The notes under the pieces: model-generated | The model's database searches: none | Told to the model about the DNA's origin: nothing | The model's input: only the letters and a program-made list of their open reading frames with translations | Part shown: positions 34,607 to 46,883 of the stretch, in pieces | How the letters are laid out: each line of letters begins with the position of its first letter | How positions within the stretch are numbered: the first letter of the stretch is position 1 | Translations under genes and position numbers: made by a program | Source of the DNA: Coniella vitis | Taxonomy: Eukaryota; Ascomycota; Sordariomycetes; Diaporthales; Schizoparmaceae | Reading direction: 5' to 3' | Assembly: GCA_011317545.1 (NCBI GenBank) | Contig: WUJK01000001.1 | Coordinates: 3,887,001-3,951,000, forward strand | DNA length: 64,000 nt

Positions 34607-36859
34607 TCGCCATGTACAACAATAACAAATAACATGATAAGCATCATAATCATCACCACCACCAGTGCATCTCGACGAATCTAGACAGGGAGCTTGGGCC
34701 CTCCTTCCTTCTTCTGTTCCTCAGCGTCCAAGCGCATGGGCTCTGTCGGGAAGACAACGCAGCACGCAGCCACGATTGATTGATCTGCCCCTGGATCCAA
34801 ACCAAACGAGCTATACCCCGCCTTTTTGTGTCTCTGCGTACATTGTCGAAGAATCTAGTCACGCTTGCGGGCTGATCTGATGGGGTCCACAAGTACCCGG
34901 CGGCGCATGTAGTTACATAGAATGGCAGTTCTGGATGACCAAGAAAGATGTGTCGTACGCATGTACGTACGAGAGACGGTGAGTTAGATGCTTGTGACGG
35001 CCTCAACCGAGCTGCCCGGTACTTGTTGCCGCTCAAGGCCGACTGCGAGAGCGGACGACGACGACGACGGCGGCGACCATAGTAAAGAGGGAGGAGCTGC
35101 AGCAGCGGCATCGCGTTCGCAGTACATGGCGAAGTACTGTATACAGATACTCACCGCCATCTTTACTGCAAAATACCTCATCTGTGGATGCTTGTAGCGG
35201 CATAGATGTACGGGCAGTAACGGTACTTACTCGTACACAGTACATACCAAGTCCAGAAGCTGGGACAGCAGGGTGTCCATCTTGATGCTCTAGACCCGGC
35301 TTACTATGTACGATTCCCAGTTGCAGATGCTGCTCTTTCCACGGCCTCCAATGAGCCCCAGTAGTTATGCCGTGCATGTGCAGATGTGCCATGTATGTAG
35401 AAGTAGACTGCATCAAAGGCCCATGCCCAGCTGCTGTGCTGTTCGTCTGATCAACGACCAACTGTGAAGTGATGGAGTTTCTTCTTTCTCGGGTCCCTGC
35501 CTCTGCCAGCTACACACTCGCGAGTTCACTCAGTCTATCAAGTTGTGGGTCGCCGTGGACATTTTGCAAAGAGTTTTGCCCTTTTGCCTCGACGACCCCA
35601 TTCAAGGCCTTTCGCCACCGACCAGACCGAGCGCTATCAGCCACTCAATCTCCTTTGATGGCCATAGACACTGCTGGAGACAGCCGCCACGGCTGTGACA
35701 GGGCTCGGATTCACCGGCGGAAAAAAGCAGTTTCTGATTACATAGTACAGAGAACGAACCTAGATAGTATTTGCCGCTTTGTCACTTTCACAAGTCTTGG
35801 GGCGGTTTGTTCTTGAGCAGAACGTACCATGTACTCGGAGCTTTGTCAGAATCCGTAGGAATGAACGGCAGCGCCTCGACCGTACTACTGCGTGGTTGAC
35901 CGTTCATCATTTCTCATCATCAGGGCTTTGAGACCAGCAGCGATGCTCGATTGGTTCGAAGGATAGCCCGCCTCACGGCACAGCGAACAGCGAGCGGCCA
36001 AGTGTAATAGTATTAACCTGCGGCGTCTGGCTGAAGTCGAATCGGACCTCGTCGTCTGCGCAGCGAGAATGAGACGCGAGTTGGATGCCCACTCGAGTGT
36101 TGGCATTGGCATTGGCATTGCCAGAGAACCCCGTGGAAGCAGATGGCCACCTCTTGCTGACGTCTTTGCCTCGTCTTACTTGTTCCTCTCGCACGGCAGG
36201 GTATTCTCAAAAGGGAAAGACGTGCCAACTAAAAGACAACTTCTCAAAACAGCGAAAACATCAAATCAAAAAGAACAGAAAAGCAGCTGCAAAGGCAACC
36301 AACCAGAGACGTTGCTTTCCCCCGAGATCTTCAGGCCCTGATAACAGTCAAAGGCTGCATTTTCACTATCATTCTGCACTCTGCACGAAGAAACTGCACG
36401 TTTTTGTTCCACTTTGCACCTTCTCTCCATGACAGCTGACGGGCCCGCCTGCCTTTACCATTTTCCTGCTCCATGGCTCTGGACGGGCCCCCTAGCCAGT
36501 GAGCCAGTCCACCACCCCAGACGAGCCAGGGCCGCCCCTGCCAGCTACCCTGCCTGCCCAGCGATTGGCTAGCGTGTCCTCGCACTAAGCCCCCCGGGCA
36601 TTAGGCTCTTGTTCAGTCAGCGCCAAACGCCAGTGCGGGACCCTCTCTTTTCAGGGCACTCCGCAGATCCCCTGTGCTGCGATCGACAGGTCGTCACTTC
36701 TTCCCGCCATGCCCTTTCAGCCCGTCAAAGCCTGTATTTGTGATGGGCTTGAGCACCGGCGGCTCGCTGTACATAGTACATCTCACCTCTCGCTGGGCGA
36801 GAGTCAGGGTCAGAAAGAGAAAGGGCGTGCATCTGTGTACCACACCCAAACAGCACCTC

Positions 36860-37803
36860 GGTCTTTCTGCTTCTACATTGGCATGTCTGCCTTCCTTTCT
36901 TCTGCCTCTTTTGTTTTTCATTTTTCCCTCTTCCAACCATCCTCGCCGATTCCTCGCTCTGCTTGCTGCTGCGGAGCCTCGTCCCCAGCAGGCATTCCCT
37001 CTGCCTTGGTTTGACGACAGCCCCAGGTCCAGCACAGCCTAGGCCAACCCAACGACCGCCTTTCGCCCTGCTCTCGCCCTCGCCCTCGCCCACGCCTGCA
37101 CTCACGCGTACCGCTCTCTCGCCTGAATCCGGGGAAGGGCTGCTTTCATTCGACCAAGTCACGACAAGGAGCAGCACTCGTCGCTGCCTCTCGTGCCTTG
37201 TGTGTCACCAGGCACTCTTCCAAGGATTATTTACCGCGGCCACGCCAAACTGCACACTGGTGCTCCAGACAAGCCCTCGCCTGTACCTGCTTATGGCCGA
37301 TCCCCTCCTTCGGCCTCTCAGCTTTTCCAGTCTCCAGCCTTCTTTTCGCCCCCTCACACCCCTTGATACATATCCAACATCAAGCTGGAGCCTTATACGA
37401 TTCCGCCTTCTGGCCCATCTCTGATGGTCCGAAATCTGTCCGCCAGCCTTGCGTACTTTGGCCCAATATCCCCCTCTGCAACTTAACCGGCAAGCATCTA
37501 CAGACCTTGGTGGCTGGTCTCAAGTAGCAATCACCCCTGAGACGTCATCGCCACACGATTATTCCCGCCCCTTCCTTCCCCCAGCGCTTGGAACACAGGG
37601 GTCCGGAACAACGTCTGCCATCTCTTCTTCTTCGTCCCACAGCTGCCTGGCAATCTGTTAGATGGCGGTAAGCTGGCGTGATAATCGCAGTCAAGATATA
37701 CTCGCATAAGCCCCAATTCCCAGTGGCTCCCTCTTCCCCCCCAAACAGCCACTCTCTCTCGCGCCGCCGTCGTCCAGCGACCCGACACTCACTTTCACCC
37801 ATC
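36860..37803 (+). promoter_or_regulatory. Pyrimidine-rich upstream region and leader of the J-domain gene
   Basis: Almost a kilobase of C- and T-rich sense strand, with tandem CTCGCC units near 37,071-37,092, leads to CACCCATCATGG at the start codon. This is the usual appearance of a long fungal 5' untranslated leader. It may be spliced, but I cannot decide on an intron. Confidence 0.4.
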
Positions 37804-39450
37804 ATGGCTACCTCACCAACTCTAGATCCGTATCAGGTCCTTGGCGTGGAAGCGGATGCAGATGCTGCCGCCATCAAAAAGGCCTACCGCAAGTTGGTGC
37901 TGACTTGTCATCCCGACAAGGTCACTGATGAGTCGTTGAGGGAACAGAAGCAAGAAGAGTTTCACCGGATACAGCAAGCTTACGAAACAATTGGCGAGCC
38001 TGACAACAGGGAAAAGTACGACGCCGAGGTCAAGCTCAAGAAACTCAAGGAAGAGCGAGACCGGACATTGCCAAAAGCCACCCCAGCACAAGCCCGTCGC
38101 ATGAATGTCAACATCAACATCTTCTCCGCCGGCGCTCCACCAGAATTTCGGTCTTCGTCTTCTTCTGCAAAGAGCACTCCTTCCAAAGGATCCTCCTCAA
38201 ACTTCAAGCAATACTCGACAGACTATTCTAAATCTTGGGAGTACAATCTAGCCTCCCGCCCGAGAGGATACGAGGAGGAGCGCAAGACTCGACGAAGTGC
38301 GAGCGAGGAGAAGTTGAAACGAGGCAGAGATGACGCACGACGTGACCAGGATCGTGACAGGCGCAAAGACGAGGAGGAGCAGCGGCGAAGAGCGCGCGCT
38401 GAACGAGACATGAAGGACAGAGAAAGAGAAAGGAGGGAAGAGAGAGAGGCACGGGCGCGTAGAGCCGAGAAGGATCGCAAAGACCAAGAACGACGACAAC
38501 AACGTGAAGAGCTGGAAAGAATCGCAAGGCATGACAGGAAAGCAAGAGAGCGTGAGCGCGACTTGAAGCGGAGACAGGAAGAGGAAGAGAAGGTGCGAGC
38601 GAAAAACAAGGCCTACGTCGAAGAATATAGCGAAGACGACGAAAGTTCCCGAAGGAATCGCTCCAAAAAGTCGTCCAAAAGAGACAGCCCGACAAGAGAA
38701 AAATCCTCCACCAAGCGGTCCAGTCACCCTGACGAAGCGGCTCGTGAAGGGCCGACAGTGGCCAAGTACAGTTTCACCAAGGCTTATGCCGAAGACTACA
38801 TCAGACGCCCCCAAATCAAGACGAGCAAGTCCACATCCAGCCGGACCGACGGCCCGTTTTCGTCTCCCGATTATCAGAATCCATTTGTTCCTCCACGTCA
38901 TGTATCTGGCGAGGCAAAGCTTCCCAAGGGCGATGGCATCATTCGCAATGAAACTGGTACTTCGTCAAGAAGCCATTCCGCGATGCCCAGCGCCTCACCT
39001 GTTTTGGAAAATCCACCGCGACTTCGCAAGGCCTTCACTACGACACACGTCCCTTCGACCGACCCTTTACCCCAACGCGCTCCTCTTGGTCGCTCACAAA
39101 CAATGGAACCAGAATACTATAATAGACCGCCTGGCTCCGAGAGGCACCGTCCGTCCCGCGAACGATCTTCATTTGATGATGAGAATTACTACCGTCCAAA
39201 GCTGCAGAAGACTTATAGAGTGACGCACGACACTGGCTCGCCCCGAGTCTCGGAGCCATTCTATAAGGATCCCTATCCGCCAAGTCCTGGCTCGGGTTTC
39301 CCCAAGGTCAAATACGCGCAAGCGCCTGAACACATTTCGACATCCAAACGCTACGATGAAGGCCACTATGCGACCTCAAGCTACAATTCGCCTTCCTACA
39401 CTGATTACCCCACTGCCACATTTGGTCAACCATATGTTGCCACCAACTAG
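37804..39450 (+). CDS. J-domain (DnaJ/Hsp40 class C) protein
   Basis: A single-exon 548-aa protein. Residues 8-75 form a J domain with YQVLGV, the HPD motif at residues 36-38 (LTCHPDKV) and EKYD, so it should stimulate an Hsp70 ATPase. There is no Gly/Phe region or zinc-finger, so it is a class C J-protein. Residues about 195-320 are extremely rich in Arg, Glu, Lys and Asp with many RER and EERR runs, predicting a long single alpha helix or coiled coil. The C-terminal 200 residues are Ser/Pro/Tyr-rich and look disordered. Class C J-proteins with such charged regions often work in the nucleus or on RNA, but no specific partner can be named. The start is set at 37804 (ATCATGG) because the J domain follows at once. 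Confidence 0.9.
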   Translation: MATSPTLDPYQVLGVEADADAAAIKKAYRKLVLTCHPDKVTDESLREQKQEEFHRIQQAYETIGEPDNREKYDAEVKLKKLKEERDRTLPKATPAQARRMNVNINIFSAGAPPEFRSSSSSAKSTPSKGSSSNFKQYSTDYSKSWEYNLASRPRGYEEERKTRRSASEEKLKRGRDDARRDQDRDRRKDEEEQRRRARAERDMKDRERERREEREARARRAEKDRKDQERRQQREELERIARHDRKARERERDLKRRQEEEEKVRAKNKAYVEEYSEDDESSRRNRSKKSSKRDSPTREKSSTKRSSHPDEAAREGPTVAKYSFTKAYAEDYIRRPQIKTSKSTSSRTDGPFSSPDYQNPFVPPRHVSGEAKLPKGDGIIRNETGTSSRSHSAMPSASPVLENPPRLRKAFTTTHVPSTDPLPQRAPLGRSQTMEPEYYNRPPGSERHRPSRERSSFDDENYYRPKLQKTYRVTHDTGSPRVSEPFYKDPYPPSPGSGFPKVKYAQAPEHISTSKRYDEGHYATSSYNSPSYTDYPTATFGQPYVATN

Positions 39451-40741
39451 TGGAAACAGCGTCTAGAAGCTGGCAAATGACCACCTGTGGTATTAGAATT
39501 TCCTTTTACAAGCCATGGAAGGGGTTGTATTTCCATTTACTTTGTGAGTTGCACTTATTTACGGCGTTGGCATAGGTTATGTAGCTATCCATTTGTGGGT
39601 CTGCTCTCATGTGCAGGTTGCTCTTGCCAATTTTTGGAACGGCGTTTGACGGTGTTGCGTTTCGGTTGTCGACATTTTCCTTGATTTGACTACTTGGCTC
39701 AAGTGGATATGAAAGACGGCATGTCTTCAGATGAAGAAGAGCAGTATGAGTATGGGGGTAAGGGAGCTTTAACGTGGTCATTTGCTAAGTAATGCGAAGC
39801 TCCTCCCGTGCGAGGATGGCCGGCATGGACAGCCTTTATTTCTGCCTGTGGAAAGTGTCTCTGTCGTGGTCATTCTGTACGTGGATCCAGCGAGCCGCAT
39901 TCTTTCTCTCTCTATACGGACCATGATGCATTTACATATTGGAAAGACCGATCTTTACACGCACGCAATACATGAACGGGAATGATACCAGGCATCGTGT
40001 GAGTGGACGTGAGCCATCCAAGGAGGATGAAAGATGCGAAGCCCCCAGAATGCGCACTGCATATTGTAATGATTAGGAATGATGATGACACTACAGATTC
40101 AATGATATGGACAAGTTTGGATTTTACTTTTCCCAGGCCCAAAAGGAGGTTGCCTTTCTTTTTTTCTCTCTGTTTTCTGTTGGGGCTCTTTGTTGTTCTA
40201 ATCTTGTTTCTCTTTGCACATATATCTTGGGTACTTGATAGGGTATCTAGATGATGATGATTCATGATGCAAAGAGAACACTCTCTTCATGCTCTGCAAT
40301 ATCTTTCAGCACGATAGATACATATCGCGATGGAAGTTCTATGTACCGGGTACCCAAATGTATCAAGTCAACCACAACGCTGTCCAACCACCGAATGGCT
40401 TTGTACAATGCGAACGTGTAAAGAAACGGCATACGATCTGAGGCAAAATGGGTATCTTGTAACTTTTTTTTCTAAAACAAAAAATAAAAATAAAAAATAA
40501 AAAATAATAATGCTCCCCCAACGTTATGTAGTGGTGGTAGTTGTGGGTAGCCCAATCCGTTTCCTATTCAAGACGAGATTGCAAAGAGTGTCTTGGTTGA
40601 CTGACATTCGAGGAATGAAACCGGTTCTCCCCCCGAAAAATAAGCCGTTCTAGATTTGTCACTATCTCGCTTGCAGTATCCTGATGACGGTTCCTTGGTG
40701 AAAAGGGCATAGTGATACGAAAGAGTCCTCTTTCGGTATGT
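39451..40741. other. Convergent intergenic region (J-domain gene / sterol acyltransferase)
   Basis: The 3' ends of two genes face each other across 1.3 kb. An A-rich tract with TAAAAA units lies at 40,475-40,510. No gene is supported. Confidence 0.55.
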
Positions 40742-42634
40742 CTAGACAAGGACGTATAAAGCGCAAATCTGGGGGGGGGGGTCGAGTCAGCAAGCAGACG
40801 ACAACGTCATACACCACACCACAAGGTACCATTCTCTGACGGGATAGTAGGCGTTCATGGGCAGGCAGGACACTCACCACACTCAACCCCAAAATCATGG
40901 AGCACCAGAAACAGACGTTATTCAGCGTCTCTTTGCCACGCACCCACTTGATGCGCTGCAGCATGACAATCGGCAGCTGCAGCATCTGGCAAACAAATCC
41001 ATACCCACGCAGCTTCTTGGTGATGCAGGCCATGACAATTTCGTGGCCCAGGGCCGAGACAAGGAAGGTGATGACGGTCGCGTAGCTGCGACCAATGTGT
41101 GGCCTCGACGCGCTGTAGACGTGGCGGCGCAGGAAGCTGTAGACGGGAACGTTCCATTCGCGGCTAAACTCCATCCAGTCGGTGCTGTTCCACCAGTCGC
41201 TGTAGAAATGGCGATCGGCGAAGCGTGTAATTTCGGCAAACGCGCCGAGGACGTACTCGAAAATGACGAGGAAGACGAGCAGAAAGGTGAGCATAAATGG
41301 GAAGAGGAGCCACGAGGTTGTTTCGGCGAGCACGAGGAGGAATTCGAGGGCGCTCGCAGACTGGTGCAGGCGCACCGAGGAGCTCTGCAGGATGGGCAGG
41401 ATGAACTCTTCGGAAATGATGGTCAGGAGGAAGATGCAGCCAAAGACGGCGATGATTTTGGAAATGAGATTTTGCCAGTCAATAGCTTCGATGCGCGGAT
41501 ACTCGATTTCGTAGCAGAGCGTTGGGCAAAAGAGGAAGTCGACCCAGTTGTTCCACGTCAGGTTCTTGGGATATGTGATATTGCCCATAGGGCTAGTCAG
41601 CTCGCGCGCCAGGTCCTCGCGCAGCTGTAGCACCTCCTCGTCATCGCTGCCCCCCCCATCTTGGTCGTCACTCTCGTGCTTGCCGCGCGTTGGGCTGGCC
41701 AGCGTGCCGCCTGGGTTCTCGGCCGTCGGATACAGGTAAGCTGGCTCGCGCGAGGCAGTCGAAGGGTGGTCGAGCTCTTGCAGGCGCTTCTCCGTCTCGC
41801 TCAGGTGGCCGTTATAGAAGGCATACGAGTGCATCTTCATGAGGATGACCATGGTGTGGAGCAGTAGAAACACCTGCGATGTCCAGGGCCACTGGAGCAG
41901 GAACGGCACGGCAATCCAAAATGCCAGCCAAACGGCCTGGTAGACGCTCTGGACTGCCATACCGCCCTTTGCCCACGATGCGCCACTGCGTGCCTTTGCT
42001 TGCCGCACGCGGAGTTGCAGCGGCAGGACGCCTGAAGCGCTTGCAACCATGGCAAAGTCGACGAGACCCAGGTGCCAGAGCTTGACGGTGAAGAGGGTCC
42101 ATATCTGTACGCGCATGGGATAGCCCGTGTCCTTGATGTTGCGCAGCATTGTAGTTATGGCCATGATGGCCAGGCCTATCCAAAAGAGGTTGAAGAAGCC
42201 ATGGAAGTCGCGGTAGTCCGAATTTGGGTCAAAGTGGGATACGCGAGTCGCAAATTCGATGGTTGGGAAGATGCGGCGGCGTTGCTCGGCGCGAGCCTGT
42301 TTGCGGGCTGTCGAAAGCGACTTGACAGAGGGTAAGGCATCGGCGGGGATAGGAGTCGAGCGGCCACTGTGATGGAAGAAAGAGCAAGCGTTAGTGCCTA
42401 TGTCGTTACAAGATCTGCCAACGATCAGGAAGCAGGAAGAGTGGTGGCAATGGTGGCGGAGGTGCAATACCTCGTCTGGCCTGTCCGAATGCCAGCATCA
42501 GGAGAGTCCAGGTAGCTGCCATTGCTCGCGTCCGAGATGTTTGTGATCTGAGAGAGCTGGGAGTGAACGGGCTTGCGAGGGCGCGGGCGCAGGATGCCGT
42601 CGGTGTTGTCGTGGAGCTCGGCAGAGGAAGCCAT
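40742..42634 (-). CDS. ARE2: Sterol O-acyltransferase (ACAT/ARE family, MBOAT)
   Basis: Endoplasmic reticulum membrane enzyme that esterifies ergosterol with acyl-CoA for storage in lipid droplets. Three exons (42634-42471, 42366-40878, 40768-40742) give 559 aa. The last exon codes for only eight residues plus the stop; splicing it yields the family-like tail GLSVICALYVLV. The 104-nt first intron has a CACTAAC branch site. The soluble, Ser-rich N-terminus (about residues 1-105) is followed by multiple hydrophobic segments (about 110-127, 194-215, 217-232, 356-381, 393-430 and 482-500). Signature motifs are FYSDWWN (442-448) and the catalytic His of the MBOAT superfamily at residue 496 (GHEIVMA). 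An acidic loop at about 275-305 is typical of a cytosolic linker. It could correspond to either ARE1 or ARE2 of yeast. DGAT1 is a less likely alternative because of the FYSDWWNS context and tail. Confidence 0.88.
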
Positions 42635-45014
42635 GGTGGTCGGCACGGCGCAGAAGCGCGGCGTGGATTTCAGCCAGTGCCGGGAATGCTCAGTAAGCTA
42701 GAGGTTGGGGACCGGCGCGGTCTGGGATGCAGCCAGAGCTGGAGCCAAAGGTCAGGTAGGTATGGCCGCAGCGTTGAGGGTCACAGTTGTCCAAGTAAGA
42801 AAGAGAGAAGGGAAGCAGAGTGTATGCTATGTAAAATGTATGACGAAGCAGAGTGCACCAATGTCATGCAGCGATGCAAGTCGGTCAGCCAGGCCACGCA
42901 GTCAATCAATCCATCAATCAGTCAGTCAGTCAAAGCCAAGCCATGGGGGTTGCCACAACCAGCAATTATACCAGTACTGCAGGTGAGAAGCAAGTGGTCT
43001 TGCCAGATTAGCCAGTACTTGTCAAGGCGCTTCATTTCCTGCCATGTGCCCCAATATCTAACCCCGAGAAAGGAGGACAAACATCACATCTCCGCCAGAC
43101 ACGGCGAGCGAGATTGGACACCAAACATTACGGCGCCGCTCTTCTCCGCTCATGCGCAAGCTCCTGAGCCCGTGTCCGTGGGCGAAGATGCTTTTTCTCC
43201 AGATTGTCTGTGTTGTCAGGTGCACGTCCATCAGTAATAGGGTTCTTCCTCATTAGCTCCAGTCATGGGCGCATTTACATAGTACGTGTAGTATCGCGAC
43301 CAGTTGCATCGCAGCACCTGGCGTTAGGGGGTTAGGGGGGTCACGTCACCCCCTTTAGCAGCAGCAACCCTGGCATGGCCATACTTAGCTAATGCAGGCA
43401 CAGGGGACAGGGGTCGGGCAATCAGATTCCTGAGACATAGTACAACGGTACTTACATGGTAGGTCTCTCGTGTTGGCTCTTACTGAACAAGAACAAAGTC
43501 TGAGACTTCAGCCCCGTGACAAGGCTGACAGTTTCCCTTGTCGACGCCTGTCAGCCTGTCAACTTCAATGAGTGGCAGTCCAACGGGAGTCATGATATTG
43601 TTCGCCCAATGGCAGGGTCAACTGTCTTGGGCTCCTGGGATCAGAGCCACAATTACTACTATTACTATGCCAGCTATGCATAGTATACAAGGCGGATTGT
43701 TCATGCTGGGCAGCAACGGACAATCTCCAAAACCACGCTTGGGCTGGACAAGCAGGTTCATAATGCTACTGTGCTTATCGTTGGATTTTTCTTTTCCCAG
43801 ACCATGTTGAACTATAGACTTTGCTGCGTCCTCTGTGCTCGTAACGTGACAAGCTAGAATACTTGCCATGCCGGCATCAGGCCAAGTGTTCCTTTCCGTT
43901 TGCGGGTAGACTTTGAAGCCGCAGCCACCAAAACCGCAAATATCTAGGTGTCACAAATTACCTGCTTAGCACTCAAACATCTGTTTTAGCGGAAAAGCAG
44001 GATGGCTCTGCAAAAATAAGTCTACCAGATTTTCTTTTCTTTAAAAGAAACACAATTTCATCATCTGGCTCCCTGCAACGATGACTTACGACGAGCGCCT
44101 ACTACTGACAATGCTACTCAGCCAAGCCACCCACCGACTCGACGTGTATAATATGGGTTCCACAGCCTAGAACACAAAGGGTTGCTTGGGACCATTTCGT
44201 CCGCTGCAGCGAGCATTGTCGAGGTATTGGCTGGCGGCCTGAACGCCAGCCTTGGCCCTGCTTTGGGCTCGTCGCTTTGAACAGAATGTTGATAGACTGC
44301 TGGGCCATTAATTAGCTACTCAACACTAAAAGCTTATGCTCTGGCAATTTCTTCTTGCGGTGAGTATGTCTATAACCGTTGCCGAATTCTCATTTTGATG
44401 CGCACCATGTACATTTTCATGAATTTGTAATCCGCACAAGGTATCATATTTCACGGCTCTCATCGAAAAGGTAAGGAAGAATCATGCGAGCAAAGGGGGA
44501 AAATGGTGAAAAATCCCAATCCAGCAGACAAGGCACAGCGCAATGCTCCCAACAAGCTCAGAACCAGTCCGCACACGGAATAGCAGTTTGCCTGATTACC
44601 CAATCCCTCACAAAATATGAGCCCGCATCACTAACATGCGATTAGATTCTTGAACGATACCAGGATATACCACCGGCGGCTAATATTCTGACGCGGCGAG
44701 CGGTTCTTTTTCCTTCTTGTTTCTTTTTGGTATTCCCTTTTCCGGATTTATCCTTCTCTCCCTCCCCGCGTTTCGAGAGCTAGCACCGCTATAGTGCTCC
44801 TAGCTTGGCCATTTCAAGAACGTACCAAAATTTCCGTATTGGTTGCGAACGAAGTGAATATATAGAGGTTCCCCTCCCCGCGTTGGCTTATATTCTGGAA
44901 CGTGGTCCACAACACCGCTCTTGCTAGTGAAACTGTTCTCTCTTTTTCGTCTAGCAAACATCCTTCCAACCTAAGCCACCCCGAGAGTTTGATAAGCTTG
45001 TCTCTCCACGAGCG
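42635..45014. other. Intergenic region between sterol acyltransferase and the 45015 gene
   Basis: This holds the upstream region of the sterol acyltransferase and the promoter of the 45015 gene, which transcribe away from each other. A TCAA/TCAG tetranucleotide tract lies at 42,899-42,933 and one ACTATGTA copy at about 43,278. No gene is supported. Confidence 0.55.
42899..42933. repeat. CAAT/CAGT tetranucleotide repeat
   Basis: A run of CAGT, CAAT, CCAT, CAAT, CAGT units in which the four-base phase is kept throughout while the third base varies. Confidence 0.8.
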
Positions 45015-46148
45015 ATGTCCGACATCCAGGCTGTCAGCCTTCCTCCTTCCCCTTCGTGTCGCAGGCTTAAAAGGCGTGATGGTCTGCCCAACCTGAAAAC
45101 AGCCATGCCGCCCTTCAACCGCTTCCTTGTCCGGCGTCTTTATGCCATCCGTGAGGAAGACGAGCAGGCCAGTACTGCGCCCATTGCCGGGGCTCCCACA
45201 AAATCCACCAGAGCCTCGAGTTCATCGACCAATAACCATGGAGCAGTCACATCGAATACCGACCTAGACTATCATCCTTCAGACGACTCAAACGTCCGAG
45301 GAAGATTCTCTGTACGCTTGAATCCGTTCACCTTTGCAGACCACAAAACACAAGCAGAGACCGGCACTTCTTTCCTCTCAGACGACATGGATGAATCCTC
45401 TTCTGGATCCTCCGAAGACACGTGGTGGACAGCAGGCCAAAGACAAACGGACAGAGACAACAACTTAGCAACCCTCAGCGGCGATGCGGGAGAACCCATT
45501 CGACACTTTGGGAGACGAAGCATTCGTGCAAACCCATCTTTTGCTGCCACGGACAACTGCAGTCGCTTGAGCTTACGCGAGGACCGCATCATGGTTTGGG
45601 AAGAGATTGCTCGCTACAATGACTCGGCCATCGAAACCCACTGGATCTTCAAATCCTCCCTGGACAAGGCGTGGAACGAGGTACAGCACATGAACTGGGA
45701 GAATGAAGTATCGCGCGTGCGTCGAGAGACGAACCGCACGGTGGCGCAAATAGACGTCGAGTTGAAGCAAGAATCTCGAGGCCATATCACTGACACGTTG
45801 TGTGAGCTTCAAAGGGTCAGAGAAATTACTAGGAGCCCTGTTGCTGGGAGACGACGAGGCAAGAGATGCGAGTCGATTGTGGATGCCTTGTGGCGGTGGT
45901 GGCATGACGCAAAGTATTGTCCTCACGTGTCCTGCAGGCAGATCAAGCAGATTCGGAAAAATGTAGAGGCGGAGAGGTGCAGGGTAAAGAATGCGATGGT
46001 TGCTAGCATATATCGTGAGGCTAACAGGAAATTGCTGGAATTGGATCAGCGATATGCCTCTTTCTTGTCCCCTGGAGAGCGCTCCAGGTACTACAAGATG
46101 CCAGAGGCCCGGCCAGGTAATGATGGGCCTTCCAAAAGACCAATGTAG
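45015..46148 (+). CDS. Hypothetical protein, coiled-coil-like C-terminal half
   Basis: A 377-aa single-exon protein I do not recognise. The first 30 residues are basic and include LPPSPSCRRLKRR. Residues about 45-140 are Ser/Thr/Asp-rich and probably disordered, with an acidic Ser patch DDMDESSSGSSEDTWW. From about residue 190 the sequence becomes helical in character: MVWEEIARYNDSAIETHWIF, then a long amphipathic stretch of E, R, K, Q and V, and RWWHDAKYCPH in the last third. The C-terminus is basic. Codon use is mixed rather than strongly biased, suggesting low expression. It has no signal peptide or membrane segment. Confidence that it is a real gene comes from its length, the absence of frame-breaking, and the consistent composition; there is no family evidence. 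Confidence 0.6.
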   Translation: MSDIQAVSLPPSPSCRRLKRRDGLPNLKTAMPPFNRFLVRRLYAIREEDEQASTAPIAGAPTKSTRASSSSTNNHGAVTSNTDLDYHPSDDSNVRGRFSVRLNPFTFADHKTQAETGTSFLSDDMDESSSGSSEDTWWTAGQRQTDRDNNLATLSGDAGEPIRHFGRRSIRANPSFAATDNCSRLSLREDRIMVWEEIARYNDSAIETHWIFKSSLDKAWNEVQHMNWENEVSRVRRETNRTVAQIDVELKQESRGHITDTLCELQRVREITRSPVAGRRRGKRCESIVDALWRWWHDAKYCPHVSCRQIKQIRKNVEAERCRVKNAMVASIYREANRKLLELDQRYASFLSPGERSRYYKMPEARPGNDGPSKRPM

Positions 46149-46883
46149 TCGGTACTTTTCATCGTCCATCACCCTGCACGAACTTGTGTCTTGTCATACA
46201 GAAGATAAATTGTCGGTCGGATAAGGATACAGCGCGGTTGACATTGTTATTGGCTGTCTAGATTTTCGGCTGCACAACGGGGTTTTGGTTACCGGAGCAG
46301 GAAAGATCGGATAGTCAGATCCTAATGCTAGTTTTGTTATTATGTGAGGAGAATGGAAGCATGCTTCTCTTGCACTCGAAGTACCTAGTTAGCCAGTGGC
46401 ATGAGAATGATGCGCCACTTTTGGTCAAAAAGTACTTGCCAATTTTGTAAAGTCGTCGCTCGTTGCACTGTGTTCACGACCCGTGTAGTGGCTTGCTCCA
46501 ATAACAACCTATCAGGTAGCTGGCCTCTTGATGTTCGATATGAGAAGGATATAAGACTGTCTGGTAGCATGCTCGCCCCAGTAAGCCGAGAAGGCAGCGA
46601 GGATGAGTCCAACGGCATGATTGCAGTTCTACTTCCAGCAGCAACATCTTTTCTTCTCTCTTAATCACAGAGATGCCCAGAAGACCGAAAACTCTTGCTT
46701 GAATGCGGCTAATGAGAAGGGAACACAGATGTTGGTCGATGTAGCCGATGCTAGAAGGCGTAGATGGCGTCTCACCGTGTGAAGCCAACGACTTGTCGGC
46801 GAGGGATGTCTATGGATATTTGTTTCTTTCTTGCTTCAGTGATGAATAGGTTGACGCAGGCACGTTACCAAGCTATCATAACA
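46149..46883. other. Convergent intergenic region (45015 gene / mitochondrial protein gene)
   Basis: The 735-bp region between two 3' ends contains no supported gene. No repeat or motif copy was noticed. Confidence 0.55.

Larger units (their letters stand above)
28723..37803. other. 9-kb gene desert
   Basis: No gene can be supported between the oxidoreductase and the J-domain gene. Frames are short and without family similarity. One 70-codon frame at 32,360-32,569 (-) is discussed as a finding. Eight copies of the ACTATGTA motif fall between about 32,020 and 36,770. Trinucleotide repeats, a T13A14 tract and long pyrimidine-rich stretches (especially 36,400-37,800, probably the promoter and leader of the J-domain gene) make up much of the rest. 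Confidence 0.6.

Noticed and set aside
40857..41630. A 257-codon plus-strand frame
   Set aside because: It is antisense to the sterol O-acyltransferase exon, whose MBOAT motifs are clear.
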